This document shows, in pieces, positions 6,681 through 14,138 of a stretch of 17,006 nt of DNA. The stretch spans positions 1 to 17,006 of the forward strand of contig CALTTE010000036.1 of NCBI GenBank assembly GCA_943908405.1, in the 5' to 3' direction. The notes under the pieces were generated by a model. That model worked only from the letters and a program-made list of their open reading frames with translations, was not told the DNA's origin and did no database searches. The first letter of the stretch is position 1, and each line of letters opens with the position of its first letter. The DNA comes from an uncultured Moraxella sp. (GTDB taxonomy: Bacteria > Pseudomonadota > Gammaproteobacteria > Pseudomonadales > Moraxellaceae). The position numbers and the translations under genes are program-made.

Positions 6681-8357
6681 TTATTTATTAACCGACCAAT
6701 ATTTTGCTTGCCAGTTATCCATAGGGTCTTTGTTTGAGTAACCTTTAATATAGGGTTTGACCAAGCGAACATTGGCATAATAAAACATATTGTTGTGTGC
6801 CATATCTTGGTTGAGCAGGCTTTCGGCCTCTTCATACAAGGCTTTGCGTTCAGCATCGGTTGTGCCTGCTACCACCGTTTTTGCCAAAATGGCATCATAG
6901 GTAGGGTTTTTATAGCGGGCGTTGTTGTTGGAGTTGGTGGATTTACGCAAGTTCAAAAAGGTGCTGGCTTCGTTGTAATCGCCACACCATCTGGCACGAG
7001 CCATCTCATAGTTGCCATTACGGCGACTGTCAAGATAGGTTTTCCATTCTTGATTTTCCATATTGATGTTGATGAATTGTAGATTTTGTCGCCAAATGCT
7101 CTCCATTGCCGTGGCAATTTTTTTGTGCTGTTCGTTGGTGTCATACAGTAGGGTGAATTTGAGCGGATTGTTGGCATTGTAGCCAGCCTCGGCAAGCAGT
7201 TTTTGGGCTTCAGCAACCCGTTGTTCCATCGGCCACGCCTTCCATTCAGGGCTAAAATTGACGCCCCCTGCAGTAGCGGTTGGGGTAAACTGATATGCTG
7301 CTTCTTGACCTTGTCCTAGTACTTTTTCGGTGATGGTCTCACGGTCGGTTGCTAAGGCGATGGCTTTGCGTACTCGTACATCATTAAAAGGCGGTTTTTC
7401 GTTGTTAAGGTCGTAATAATAGGTGCAAAGCGTCGGGCCTGTTTTGAGTTCATCACCAAGCGTTTGCTTGAGATTTTCAAATTGTTCAGGGGGTAACTCG
7501 CTTGCGGTGATGTCAATTTCACCTGCTTTGTATCTGTCTACATCGGTGGTTGCTGACGAAATGGGTAAAATGGTCAAGGTTTCAAGCGTGGTATTGGCAT
7601 TGTCATAATAGCTTGGGTTGCGAGTTAGGATAATTTTTTCATTGACTATCCATTCTGTCGGCTTAAAAGGACCATTGACCACGATATTTTTGGGGCTCGT
7701 CCATTGGTCGCCAAACTGCTCTACAGTTTTTTGGTGAACTGGCTTAACTGAGCTGTGAAATAGTATATCAGGAAAATAAGGCACGGGTTCATCTAGGGTA
7801 ATCTCAAGGGTTTTGTCATCAATGGCTTTGATGCCCAGCTGGTCGGTGGCAAGTTTGCCGTTAATGACATCGCTGGCGTTGACAATGTGGGCGTCTTCTA
7901 AATAACTGGCATAAGGGCTTGCTGTCATTGGATCTACCAGACGACGAAAACTATAAACAAAGTCGTGAGCGGTAACAGGGTCGCCATTACTCCAGTTGGC
8001 ATCACGGATTTTAAAGGTCCAAACCTTGTTGTCGTCGGTGCTCCATTCGCTTGCCATACCAGGAATGGTATTGCCGTCAAGGTCAGTGTTGGTTAATCCT
8101 TCTAGGTATTGGCGAATAATGTTGGATTCTTGCACGCCAGAGGATAGGTGGGGGTCTAGTGTTTCAGGTTCAGAGGCGTTATTGATGGTAACCGCTTGCA
8201 CGCTTGTATTGGCTGTGCTTGAGGTATTGCTCGCTGTGTCCGTGCTGGTATTAGCTGGCGTGTTGCTGTTGCTACAGCCAGTCATTATTGCCATTATCGC
8301 AAGGCTTAGCGTTAAAGATACGGGTATCAATGGTTTTATAGGTATCAATGGTTTCAT
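6681..8357 (-). CDS. oppA: Peptide-binding lipoprotein OppA, copy 2 (middle)
   Basis: Family 5 peptide-binding protein of 558 residues. The signal peptide ends in IMTGC, with lipidated Cys28. Its N-terminus contains a duplicated hexapeptide (KPLIPI, KPLIPV). A Ser/Thr/Asn-rich linker (29-52) precedes EPETLDPH. It shares RDANWSNGDPVTAHDFVYS exactly with copy 3, but VEQFGDQW with copy 1, so it is mosaic relative to its neighbours. The cysteine pair is in LCTYYYDLN and RWCGDYNEASTFLN. The ligand-site segment reads ARARWCGDYNEA, keeping the Arg three residues before Trp but changing WCADYNEP to WCGDYNEA. The ribosome site is weak (GAAGAG). I see no clear promoter of its own in the 233-nt gap upstream, so it probably depends on read-through from oppA3. 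Confidence 0.94.
   Translation of the reverse strand: MKPLIPIKPLIPVSLTLSLAIMAIMTGCSNSNTPANTSTDTASNTSSTANTSVQAVTINNASEPETLDPHLSSGVQESNIIRQYLEGLTNTDLDGNTIPGMASEWSTDDNKVWTFKIRDANWSNGDPVTAHDFVYSFRRLVDPMTASPYASYLEDAHIVNASDVINGKLATDQLGIKAIDDKTLEITLDEPVPYFPDILFHSSVKPVHQKTVEQFGDQWTSPKNIVVNGPFKPTEWIVNEKIILTRNPSYYDNANTTLETLTILPISSATTDVDRYKAGEIDITASELPPEQFENLKQTLGDELKTGPTLCTYYYDLNNEKPPFNDVRVRKAIALATDRETITEKVLGQGQEAAYQFTPTATAGGVNFSPEWKAWPMEQRVAEAQKLLAEAGYNANNPLKFTLLYDTNEQHKKIATAMESIWRQNLQFININMENQEWKTYLDSRRNGNYEMARARWCGDYNEASTFLNLRKSTNSNNNARYKNPTYDAILAKTVVAGTTDAERKALYEEAESLLNQDMAHNNMFYYANVRLVKPYIKGYSNKDPMDNWQAKYWSVNK
8323..8354 (-). repeat. 18-bp in-frame duplication at the oppA2 start
   Basis: The 14-bp word GGTATCAATGGTTT (plus strand) occurs at 8323-8336 and 8341-8354, with an 18-bp period. 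It duplicates six codons at the N-terminus of oppA2. In the internal copy the start ATG corresponds to ATA. This looks like a recent slippage or duplication event in the signal peptide n-region. Confidence 0.8.
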
Positions 8358-8450
8358 AATGGCTCTTCGGTCTTAGTATGTTTAAAAGTTAAGGCTTATT
8401 GTGGATTACAAACCAAGCAAAGGTGAATAAACTATTGATGATTTAATTGC

Positions 8451-8530
8451 TTGATTGTGGCTTTTGATTGTGCGATTTTTGATTATGTGGTTTTTGATTA
8501 AGAGTGGATAAGACGCCCACCCTTAATCAA
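8451..8530 (-). other. oppA3-oppA2 gap: degenerate repeat and strong hairpin without U-tract
   Basis: The 233-nt gap (8358-8590) holds about four degenerate copies of a TTTTTGATTRTGTGG-like unit (8451-8507, plus strand). It also holds a long stem: TTGATTAAG (8494-8502) pairs with CTTAATCAA (8522-8530), extended inward by GTGG/CCAC after one mismatch, with a 9-nt loop. No U-tract follows on the minus strand, so it is not a normal terminator. It could protect the 3' end of oppA3 mRNA or mark a processing point. A smaller hairpin with arms GTGCTA and TAGCAC lies at 8558-8574. Confidence 0.5.
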
Positions 8531-8590
8531 TGTCGCTGATTTTGGTTTTATTGGCTAGTGCTATTTTTTAGCACCATTACAATCGCCCAA

Positions 8591-10255
8591 TTAGTGTTCC
8601 AAAATCTTAAAGTTTTTGACTTGCCAAGTTTCTTGTGGGTCTTTACTTGAATAACCAACGACATAAGGCTTAACCAGTCTTGTGCCGACATAGTGATAAA
8701 CAATCACCGCCGCCCCATCTTTATCCAGCTGTTCTTCGGCTTTGGCGTATAAATCAGCACGACCCGCTTGGTCAATCGTTGCCCCTAGCGTGCTTTGCAT
8801 AATCTTATCAAACTCGCTACTTGCGTATTTACCTGAGTTTTGTGAGCTTGTTGATTTAAAGATATTTAAGAAGCTGGACGGCTCGTTGTAGTCCGCACAC
8901 CAACCAGCACGAGCAGCACTGAAGTTTTGCTTACGCTTGGTTTCAAGGTAGGTTTTCCATTCTTGGTTGTTAAGCGATACATTAACAAAGCCTAAGCCTT
9001 CATTCCAAAAAGAGGCCGCTGCTGAGGCTAATTTTTTGTGTGAGTCGCTGGTGTTGTATAGTAACTCAAAGTTTAAGGGATTGGACTCGTTGTAGCCTGC
9101 TTCATTCAGTAAGCGTTTGGCTTCTTCTAAGCGTTTGGCACGGTCCCACGATTGCCATTCTGGGGTGTAGTTTTTCATGCCTTGGGTCGTGGTTGGGGTG
9201 AGCTGGTAGGCAGGAGTTTGTCCTTGTGCCAAAATCTTGTCGGTTATGGTCTCACGGTCCATGGCAAGGGCTAAGGCACGGCGAACACGAGCGTCATTAA
9301 ATGGCGGTTTGGTTTGGTTAAATTCATAATAATAAGTACAAAGTTTGGGTTCAACTTTGACTTGTTCGCCCAATTCGGTTTTGAGCTGTTGAAATAAAGT
9401 TTCAGGCACGCTTGCGGTGATGTCAATCTCGCCTGTTTTGTAGCGGTTGACGTCTGACACATCATCGGTAACGGCAAGCAAGGTGATTTTGTTGATGGTG
9501 GTATTGGCATCATCATAATAGCTTGGGTTACGAGTTAAGACGATTTGGTCATTGACTTTCCAATCTTCCAAAGTGTAAGGACCGTTGCCAACAAAGCTAC
9601 CAACCGCCGCCCATTTGTCCCCACCTGCTTCTACGACCTTTTGATTGACAGGTTTGACTGAGGTATGAATCAGTGCATCAGGCAAGTAAGGCACAGGCTC
9701 ATCAAGGGTAATTTCAAGGGTTTTATCGTCAATGGCTTTCACGCCTAGACTATCAGGAGATTTTTTGCCATCAATGATGGCTTGGGCATTGACAAATAAT
9801 AAATCCGCCAAATAGCTTGAATAAGGGCTTGCGGTCATTGGGTCTACCAGACGACGAAAACTATAAACAAAGTCGTGAGCGGTAACAGGGTCGCCATTAC
9901 TCCAATTGGCATCACGCAGTTTAAATGTCCAAACCTTATTGTCATCAGTGTGCCATTCGGTTGCCATACCAGGGATGGTGTTGCCATCATTGTCGGTGCT
10001 GGTTAGACCAATAAGCATTTGGCGTAAAATATTAGATTCTGGCACACCAGAGACTTTTTGGGGGTCTAGTGATTCAGGCTCAGCACCGTTATTGATGACA
10101 ATTTCTTGGACGGCGGCCAATGGGGCGTCGCTCGCTACCGCACCACTCGTTGCTGTGTTGCTTGCGGTGGTGTCGCTGGCTGGCTTATCGCTACAACCAA
10201 CCATAATGGTAGAGATAGCAATCAAAAGGGCGGTTGGAATAAGTTTTACTGTCAT
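8591..10255 (-). CDS. oppA: Peptide-binding lipoprotein OppA, copy 3 (promoter-proximal)
   Basis: Family 5 peptide-binding protein of 554 residues, the first gene of the locus. The signal peptide ends in IMVGC with lipidated Cys21, followed by an Ala/Ser/Thr linker. Landmarks are EPESLDPQ, RDANWSNGDPVTAHDFVYS, LCTYYYEFNQTKPPFNDARVR and ARAGWCADYNEPSSFLN. The last matches E. coli OppA closely, including the Arg three before Trp, the disulfide Cys and the N-terminus-binding Asp, so this copy looks the most canonical. Where the other two copies have VEQFGDQW, it has VEAGGDKW. The start has AAGGAT upstream. A good promoter lies about 75-100 nt upstream of the ATG. Confidence 0.95.
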   Translation of the reverse strand: MTVKLIPTALLIAISTIMVGCSDKPASDTTASNTATSGAVASDAPLAAVQEIVINNGAEPESLDPQKVSGVPESNILRQMLIGLTSTDNDGNTIPGMATEWHTDDNKVWTFKLRDANWSNGDPVTAHDFVYSFRRLVDPMTASPYSSYLADLLFVNAQAIIDGKKSPDSLGVKAIDDKTLEITLDEPVPYLPDALIHTSVKPVNQKVVEAGGDKWAAVGSFVGNGPYTLEDWKVNDQIVLTRNPSYYDDANTTINKITLLAVTDDVSDVNRYKTGEIDITASVPETLFQQLKTELGEQVKVEPKLCTYYYEFNQTKPPFNDARVRRALALAMDRETITDKILAQGQTPAYQLTPTTTQGMKNYTPEWQSWDRAKRLEEAKRLLNEAGYNESNPLNFELLYNTSDSHKKLASAAASFWNEGLGFVNVSLNNQEWKTYLETKRKQNFSAARAGWCADYNEPSSFLNIFKSTSSQNSGKYASSEFDKIMQSTLGATIDQAGRADLYAKAEEQLDKDGAAVIVYHYVGTRLVKPYVVGYSSKDPQETWQVKNFKILEH

Positions 10256-10325
10256 AGCATATCCTTATGTAAAGGGGTAAAAGTAACCACTATGTTACAA
10301 TGGCAACAAGTAGCAAGAATTATGT

Positions 10326-10357
10326 ATTATATAATAGCATTTTGATAAAAAAGTCAA
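10326..10357 (-). promoter_or_regulatory. Main opp promoter, upstream of oppA3
   Basis: On the minus strand TTGACT (10357-10352) is followed after 17 nt by TTATAT (10334-10329), and a perfect TATAAT overlaps it at 10331-10326 (spacing 20). The surrounding DNA is AT-rich. The leader to the oppA3 ATG is about 65 nt. This is the best promoter in the window and probably drives the whole opp locus. Confidence 0.75.
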
Positions 10358-10370
10358 GAAATTTTATTTA

Positions 10371-10394
10371 ATATGTTGCTTGATATGTTGCTTG
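10371..10394 (-). repeat. Perfect 12-bp tandem duplication upstream of the opp promoter
   Basis: ATATGTTGCTTG (plus strand) occurs twice with no spacer, at 10371-10382 and 10383-10394. It starts 13 bp upstream of the -35 box of the oppA3 promoter. The two copies lie about one helical turn apart (12 bp), a layout that fits an activator or repressor site but could also be chance slippage. Confidence 0.7.
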
Positions 10395-10620
10395 GGCGAG
10401 AATGTTGAACAAGGCTTGGTCATAAAAATAACCGATTTTAGCTGTGTGGTTTTTTGACGTTTTTTGACGTTGTTAATGCTCGTAGCCATTTGTTTGATGT
10501 GCCTTTGTTTGACGCATTTAAAAGCGGTTTATCGCTGGGTTGTCTTTGGTGATAACCTCATATAGCCACCCAAGATTTATAACCACCCAAAATTTTGATA
10601 AATTAAGTGAATGCCCCAAG
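10395..10620. other. glmU-oppA3 gap, no gene seen
   Basis: The rest of this gap holds a 10-bp tandem repeat TTTTTGACGT x2 (10451-10470), a direct CCACCCAA pair (about 10569-10592), and a possible weak hairpin GGTTTATC/GATAACC (10526-10557). On the minus strand that hairpin is followed by GCTTTTAAA; it could serve as a poor glmU terminator. No convincing ORF is present. Confidence 0.5.
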
Positions 10621-11991
10621 CTATTGTTTGGTTGGTTTTTGCCAGTTGTCAATAAGGGTTTGCCTACCACGCCCAATCGCCAGCGTGTCATTGGGTACGT
10701 CGTTGGTGATGACCGACCCTGCCCCAATCGTTGCCCCTGACCCAATGACAACAGGAGCGACAAGGCTTGTATTGCTACCGACAAAGGCATTATCGCCGAT
10801 GGTGGTGGTAAATTTATGTACGCCGTCATAGTTACAGGTAATCGTCCCTGCCCCCACATTGACCGCCTGTCCCATTTGGCAATCGCCAATATAGCTTAAA
10901 TGATTGACCTTACTGCCTGTGCCAAGTAGCGACTTTTTGATTTCTACAAAATTGCCAATTTTGACGTGATTGCCAAGCACGGTTTTTGGGCGGATATGAG
11001 CAAAAGGTCCTATGCTTACTCCCTCGCCGATGGTGCTGTCGTCAATGACGCAATTGGGTTTGATATGGCTTTGTTTGCCGATGGTGGCGTTGGTAATTGT
11101 TACATTGGCATCAATATGCACGCCATCGCCCAGCACCACGTTGCCTATAAAAATGGTGTTGATGTCAATAAACACATCTTGCCCACAGCTAAGCGTACCA
11201 CGAATGTCCACCCGTTTGGGGTCAGCAAACTGCACCCCTTTTGCTTGTAATTGTTCTACCAAATACGCCTGATAGGTACGCTCAAGCGTGGCAAGTTGTT
11301 TGCGGTCATTGACCCCATCAATCTCAAAGCCAAGTGTTGGGCTAATGGTGCTAATGTCAATGCCGTCTTGTACCGCCATCTTGATGATGTCGGTTAGGTA
11401 ATACTCGTTTTGGGCATTGTGATTGGTCAAATGGGGCAAATAACGGTGCAATAAGGCATTATCAATACAATAAATACCGCTGTTAATCTCTTTGATGGCT
11501 TGTTCTTGGTCGTTTGCGTCTTTTTGTTCGGCAATGGCGATGACCTTGCCATTTTGGCGGACGATACGCCCAAGCCCAAAAGGATTGTCTACGGTAGCGG
11601 TCAGCATTGCAATGCCTGTGCTGTTGGCGTCAATCAGTTTTTGCAGGGTATTGGGGAAAATAAGCGGGACATCGCCATATAAAATCAGGCTTTTGCCTGT
11701 ACGGTTTAGATGGGGTAGGGCAATTTTGACGGCGTGTCCTGTGCCTAGTTGCTGTTCTTGTCGGGCAAAAATGACAGGGTGGCTATTTGATTGGGATTGG
11801 GTGCTTAATTGGGTACGCACAAGCTCCCCACCAAAGCCATCAACGACCACGGTTTTTTGGGCACTAAGTTTGGCAACACTGTCCAAAACGTGGCAAATCA
11901 AAGGCTTGCCTGCCAGTGTTTGTAGTACCTTTGGCTTGGTGGAATGCATTCTTGTGCCTTTGCCTCCTGCCAAGATAATCACGTTTAGCAT
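10621..11991 (-). CDS. glmU: Bifunctional GlmU: GlcN-1-P acetyltransferase / GlcNAc-1-P uridylyltransferase
   Basis: Makes UDP-GlcNAc for peptidoglycan and lipooligosaccharide in two steps: acetylation of glucosamine-1-phosphate, then uridylyl transfer. The protein has 456 residues, the family norm. The N-terminal Rossmann pyrophosphorylase domain shows LAGGKGTRM at 7-15, QLGTGHA at 81-87, GDVPL at 106-110, EINSGIY at 168-174 and the metal-site Asn in GVNDR near 226-230. The C-terminal left-handed beta-helix (about 255-450) has hexapeptide repeats, the catalytic-type His in KVNHLSYIGD (His364) and the acetyl-CoA region VNVGAGTITCNYDG at 377-390. AAGGAG precedes the ATG. It stands alone, with loose gaps on both sides. 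Confidence 0.97.
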   Translation of the reverse strand: MLNVIILAGGKGTRMHSTKPKVLQTLAGKPLICHVLDSVAKLSAQKTVVVDGFGGELVRTQLSTQSQSNSHPVIFARQEQQLGTGHAVKIALPHLNRTGKSLILYGDVPLIFPNTLQKLIDANSTGIAMLTATVDNPFGLGRIVRQNGKVIAIAEQKDANDQEQAIKEINSGIYCIDNALLHRYLPHLTNHNAQNEYYLTDIIKMAVQDGIDISTISPTLGFEIDGVNDRKQLATLERTYQAYLVEQLQAKGVQFADPKRVDIRGTLSCGQDVFIDINTIFIGNVVLGDGVHIDANVTITNATIGKQSHIKPNCVIDDSTIGEGVSIGPFAHIRPKTVLGNHVKIGNFVEIKKSLLGTGSKVNHLSYIGDCQMGQAVNVGAGTITCNYDGVHKFTTTIGDNAFVGSNTSLVAPVVIGSGATIGAGSVITNDVPNDTLAIGRGRQTLIDNWQKPTKQ

Positions 11992-12219
11992 TGTTGCTCC
12001 TTTTGCTGTAAAATCGCTTAAATTGTTTTGCGTTTATTTGTTGATGGGTTGTTAATCTGCTTGCTTGTTTGGCTTGCTTGTATTACTATCCGATGGGGCT
12101 TTTTGTGTTTGTTAATCCAAATGTTTATCAGTTCTGTTTATTAACCCAAGGTTATTAAACCAAGGTTTGTTGTTTGGGTTTTAAAAAGTTTTTTGTAATT
12201 ACAAAACACAAGGCAACGC
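11992..12219 (-). other. pgpA-glmU gap with repeats, no gene seen
   Basis: The gap carries an imperfect 14-bp-period direct repeat, TTAACCCAAGGTT (12141-12153) and TTAAACCAAGGTT (12155-12167). It also has a perfect 16-bp palindrome TTTTGTAATTACAAAA (12191-12206), 14 nt after the pgpA stop. On the minus strand the palindrome is followed by AACTTTTTAAAA, so it could act as a weak AT-rich terminator of pgpA. I could not assign a confident glmU promoter. Confidence 0.45.
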
Positions 12220-12819
12220 TTAAGGTCCTTTGATATAAAAATAAGCAATGATAAATCCAAAAGTGATGACAACGGTGAATAGTGCCGCCATCACCCCTGC
12301 CAAGATATCATCTAGCAATATCCCAAAACCGCCAGAGACTTTTTTATCCGCCCAGCCAATCGGAAAGGGCTTTATAATATCAAAAAAACGAAATAAGACA
12401 AAGGGCAATAGGCCTGTCAATGGATTGCCAAACATTGTCCCCAAATAACGCCAATCAAGTGCTACAGTGGGTATGATGATAATGCTTGGCAAATACGCAA
12501 GCCATACCCCCACCCACTCATCAAAGACAATATGCGGGTCATCGTGTACGCCCATCAATGTTGATGTCTTGCCACAAATATAACTGCCCGCCAATACACT
12601 TAGCCCCATCAGCACAAAAAAAATCGTCTGTCCCAAAACAAATAATAGCACCACCATCGCTACCACGCCCCCTACCGATCCCCACGTGCCAGCTGCTCTT
12701 TTGGGTAATCCTGAACCTAACCCAATCCCAAGCCAGTAAATTATTTTTTCAAATAAAGTGGCACGGCTTGGACAAGGTGGGCAAGGGTTGGCGTGCTTGA
12801 TGTTGGGTTTGGTCAGCAT
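12220..12819 (-). CDS. pgpA: Phosphatidylglycerophosphatase A
   Basis: Inner-membrane phosphatase that converts phosphatidylglycerophosphate to phosphatidylglycerol. From the chosen ATG it has 199 residues, slightly longer than E. coli PgpA. Visible family motifs are GIGLGSGLPKRAAGTWGS at 31-48, MGVHDDPHIVFDEWVGVW at 89-106 (acidic catalytic residues), FRFFDIIKPFPI at 143-154 and GGFGILLDDILAG at 163-175. Hydrophobic segments lie near 50-82, 103-120 and 176-196. The reading frame stays open 60 codons upstream to a TTG, but that stretch is low-complexity, repeated, and contains a TATAAT box and a hairpin, so I reject it as coding. The chosen ATG lacks a Shine-Dalgarno site and follows a run of six Cs, so the exact start stays uncertain. 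Confidence 0.9.
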   Translation of the reverse strand: MLTKPNIKHANPCPPCPSRATLFEKIIYWLGIGLGSGLPKRAAGTWGSVGGVVAMVVLLFVLGQTIFFVLMGLSVLAGSYICGKTSTLMGVHDDPHIVFDEWVGVWLAYLPSIIIIPTVALDWRYLGTMFGNPLTGLLPFVLFRFFDIIKPFPIGWADKKVSGGFGILLDDILAGVMAALFTVVITFGFIIAYFYIKGP

Positions 12820-12868
12820 AGGGGGGTTTGAGTGGGCGTTAAAAATATTAAAATGATGGCGGTGGTTT

Positions 12869-12874
12869 ATTATA
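12869..12874 (-). promoter_or_regulatory. Probable -10 box of pgpA
   Basis: A perfect TATAAT on the minus strand lies 50 nt upstream of the pgpA ATG at 12819. No good -35 is found at 17 nt (TATCAA). If used, transcription would start near 12862 with a leader of about 43 nt, which rules out translation from the distant TTG at 12999. Confidence 0.45.
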
Positions 12875-12879
12875 CTATA

Positions 12880-12915
12880 TTTATTGGGTGATTGATATTT
12901 ATTGGGCGATGATTG
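12880..12915. repeat. 18-bp imperfect tandem repeat upstream of pgpA
   Basis: TTTATTGGGTGATTGATA (12880-12897) is followed directly by TTTATTGGGCGATGATTG (12898-12915). The repeat causes the SPNKY-SPNKY pattern in the rejected N-terminal extension of pgpA. It lies just upstream of the TATAAT box. Confidence 0.65.
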
Positions 12916-12994
12916 TGGTTGAGTGATGATTGTTGGTATTTTGCCAATGGTGCCTGATGTTTTGGTTGCCTTTGCTGTTGGTTGTTTTGTTAAA

Positions 12995-13033
12995 ATCAAG
13001 GCGATAAAGGGAATAATTAAAATAAGCCTTGAT
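12995..13033 (-). terminator. Possible terminator between thiL and pgpA
   Basis: ATCAAGGC (12995-13002) and GCCTTGAT (13026-13033) are perfect 8-bp arms around a 23-nt spacer. On the minus strand the stem ends in TTTTAAC. A second, AT-only stem with arms ACTTAAAA (13101-13108) and TTTTAAGT (13130-13137) lies closer to the thiL stop and is followed by GTGATTTATTTG. Either could end thiL transcripts, neither strongly. The rest of 13000-13163 shows no gene. Confidence 0.35.
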
Positions 13034-13163
13034 GGAAAAAAACCAAGCCAAAGCTCAAAGACTGATTAAAAAACACTATCATACGAAACAAATAAATCAC
13101 ACTTAAAACAACCAACGCATCATTGTGTTTTTTAAGTTAAATGGTGTTTCAAGTGAACTGGTA

Positions 13164-14138
13164 TTAAAAATGTTGCCAGCCTTGTGTGGGCAAGTCAATG
13201 GGACGGTTTTGATAACATAATTGCAAACCTTGTGTTGCCACAATCTCGCCAATTTCATAAATTAGTAATGTGGGATTTTGGGCTTTAAATTGGGCTAATT
13301 GTTCTTTGGATAGCGTAAAACACAGCTCATAGTCATCGCCCCCATTTAAGGCATAGTGCCATTTTTGGGGATTGGGTAGGGTGTTGATTAGGGGGTGCAG
13401 TGGGATTTTGTGTAAATCAAGTCTTGCTCCCACACCGCTTTGGTTTAAAATATGCCCCAAATCTTGGGCAAGACCGTCTGAGATGTCAATCATACTATGG
13501 GCGTAGCCGATGAGTTTTTGACCAAGCACCACTTGGGGAGTGGGGTATTGCAGTGCTGTTTTTAAATCGTCTGGCAATTCATCAAGTGCGGTGGGCGTCT
13601 TGGTATAACCATCGCCATACAAATCCTCTAAAATCTGGTGTAAAGCAAAGCTTGCCGTTCCTACAGCCCCGCTAACACACACCACGTCACCGATTTTTGC
13701 TCCTGCTCTGATGATTGCTAAGTTGTGAGCGACAAAACCTTGTGCGGTGATGGTGATGGTCAATACATCAGATTTGGTGGTGTCGCCACCGATAAGCTTG
13801 ACATTGCATAAGTTGCAAGCGTCATATATCCCAGCACTAAATTCAGACAGCCATTGGGGGGTATTGTGGGTGCTTGGCAAGGACAAAGCCAATAAAATGC
13901 TATGCGGTGTTGCTCCCATTGCGGCAAGGTCGGACAAATTGACTGCTACCGCTTTATAGCCAATGGCGTGGGCGGCGGTTTCGTGGACAAAGTGTCGCCC
14001 TGCAATGAGGGTGTCGGTACAAATAACCAGTTGTTTGTGATTGGCAGGGGTAATAATGGCACAATCATCACCCACGCCAAGCCCATCGTCTAGACGGTGG
14101 CGTGAAAAATACTGGTTGATTAAGTTAAATTCAGACAT
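13164..14138 (-). CDS. thiL: Thiamine-monophosphate kinase
   Basis: Phosphorylates thiamine monophosphate with ATP to give thiamine diphosphate, the last step of the pathway. The protein has 324 residues, almost the same as E. coli ThiL. Motifs, in order, are GVGDDCAI at 21-28 (metal/ATP), TDTLIAGRHF at 41-50, NLSDLAAMGA at 67-76, LIGGDTT at 115-121, DISDGLAQDLGHI at 218-230 and NGGDDYELCF at 265-274, all intact. The start ATG lies in the last unit of a 14-bp tandem repeat and has no good ribosome site (CTTAAGTAACC upstream). It follows nusB by 87 nt, as in many proteobacteria. I see no thiamine riboswitch. Confidence 0.96.
   Translation of the reverse strand: MSEFNLINQYFSRHRLDDGLGVGDDCAIITPANHKQLVICTDTLIAGRHFVHETAAHAIGYKAVAVNLSDLAAMGATPHSILLALSLPSTHNTPQWLSEFSAGIYDACNLCNVKLIGGDTTKSDVLTITITAQGFVAHNLAIIRAGAKIGDVVCVSGAVGTASFALHQILEDLYGDGYTKTPTALDELPDDLKTALQYPTPQVVLGQKLIGYAHSMIDISDGLAQDLGHILNQSGVGARLDLHKIPLHPLINTLPNPQKWHYALNGGDDYELCFTLSKEQLAQFKAQNPTLLIYEIGEIVATQGLQLCYQNRPIDLPTQGWQHF

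Noticed and set aside
8558..8574. GTGCTA/TAGCAC hairpin as the oppA3 terminator
   Set aside because: Only 6 bp with no U-tract on the minus strand; kept only as part of the gap description.
10621..11991. Long plus-strand frames opposite glmU
   Set aside because: They are shadows of the beta-helix coding sequence, with no similarity and no ribosome site.
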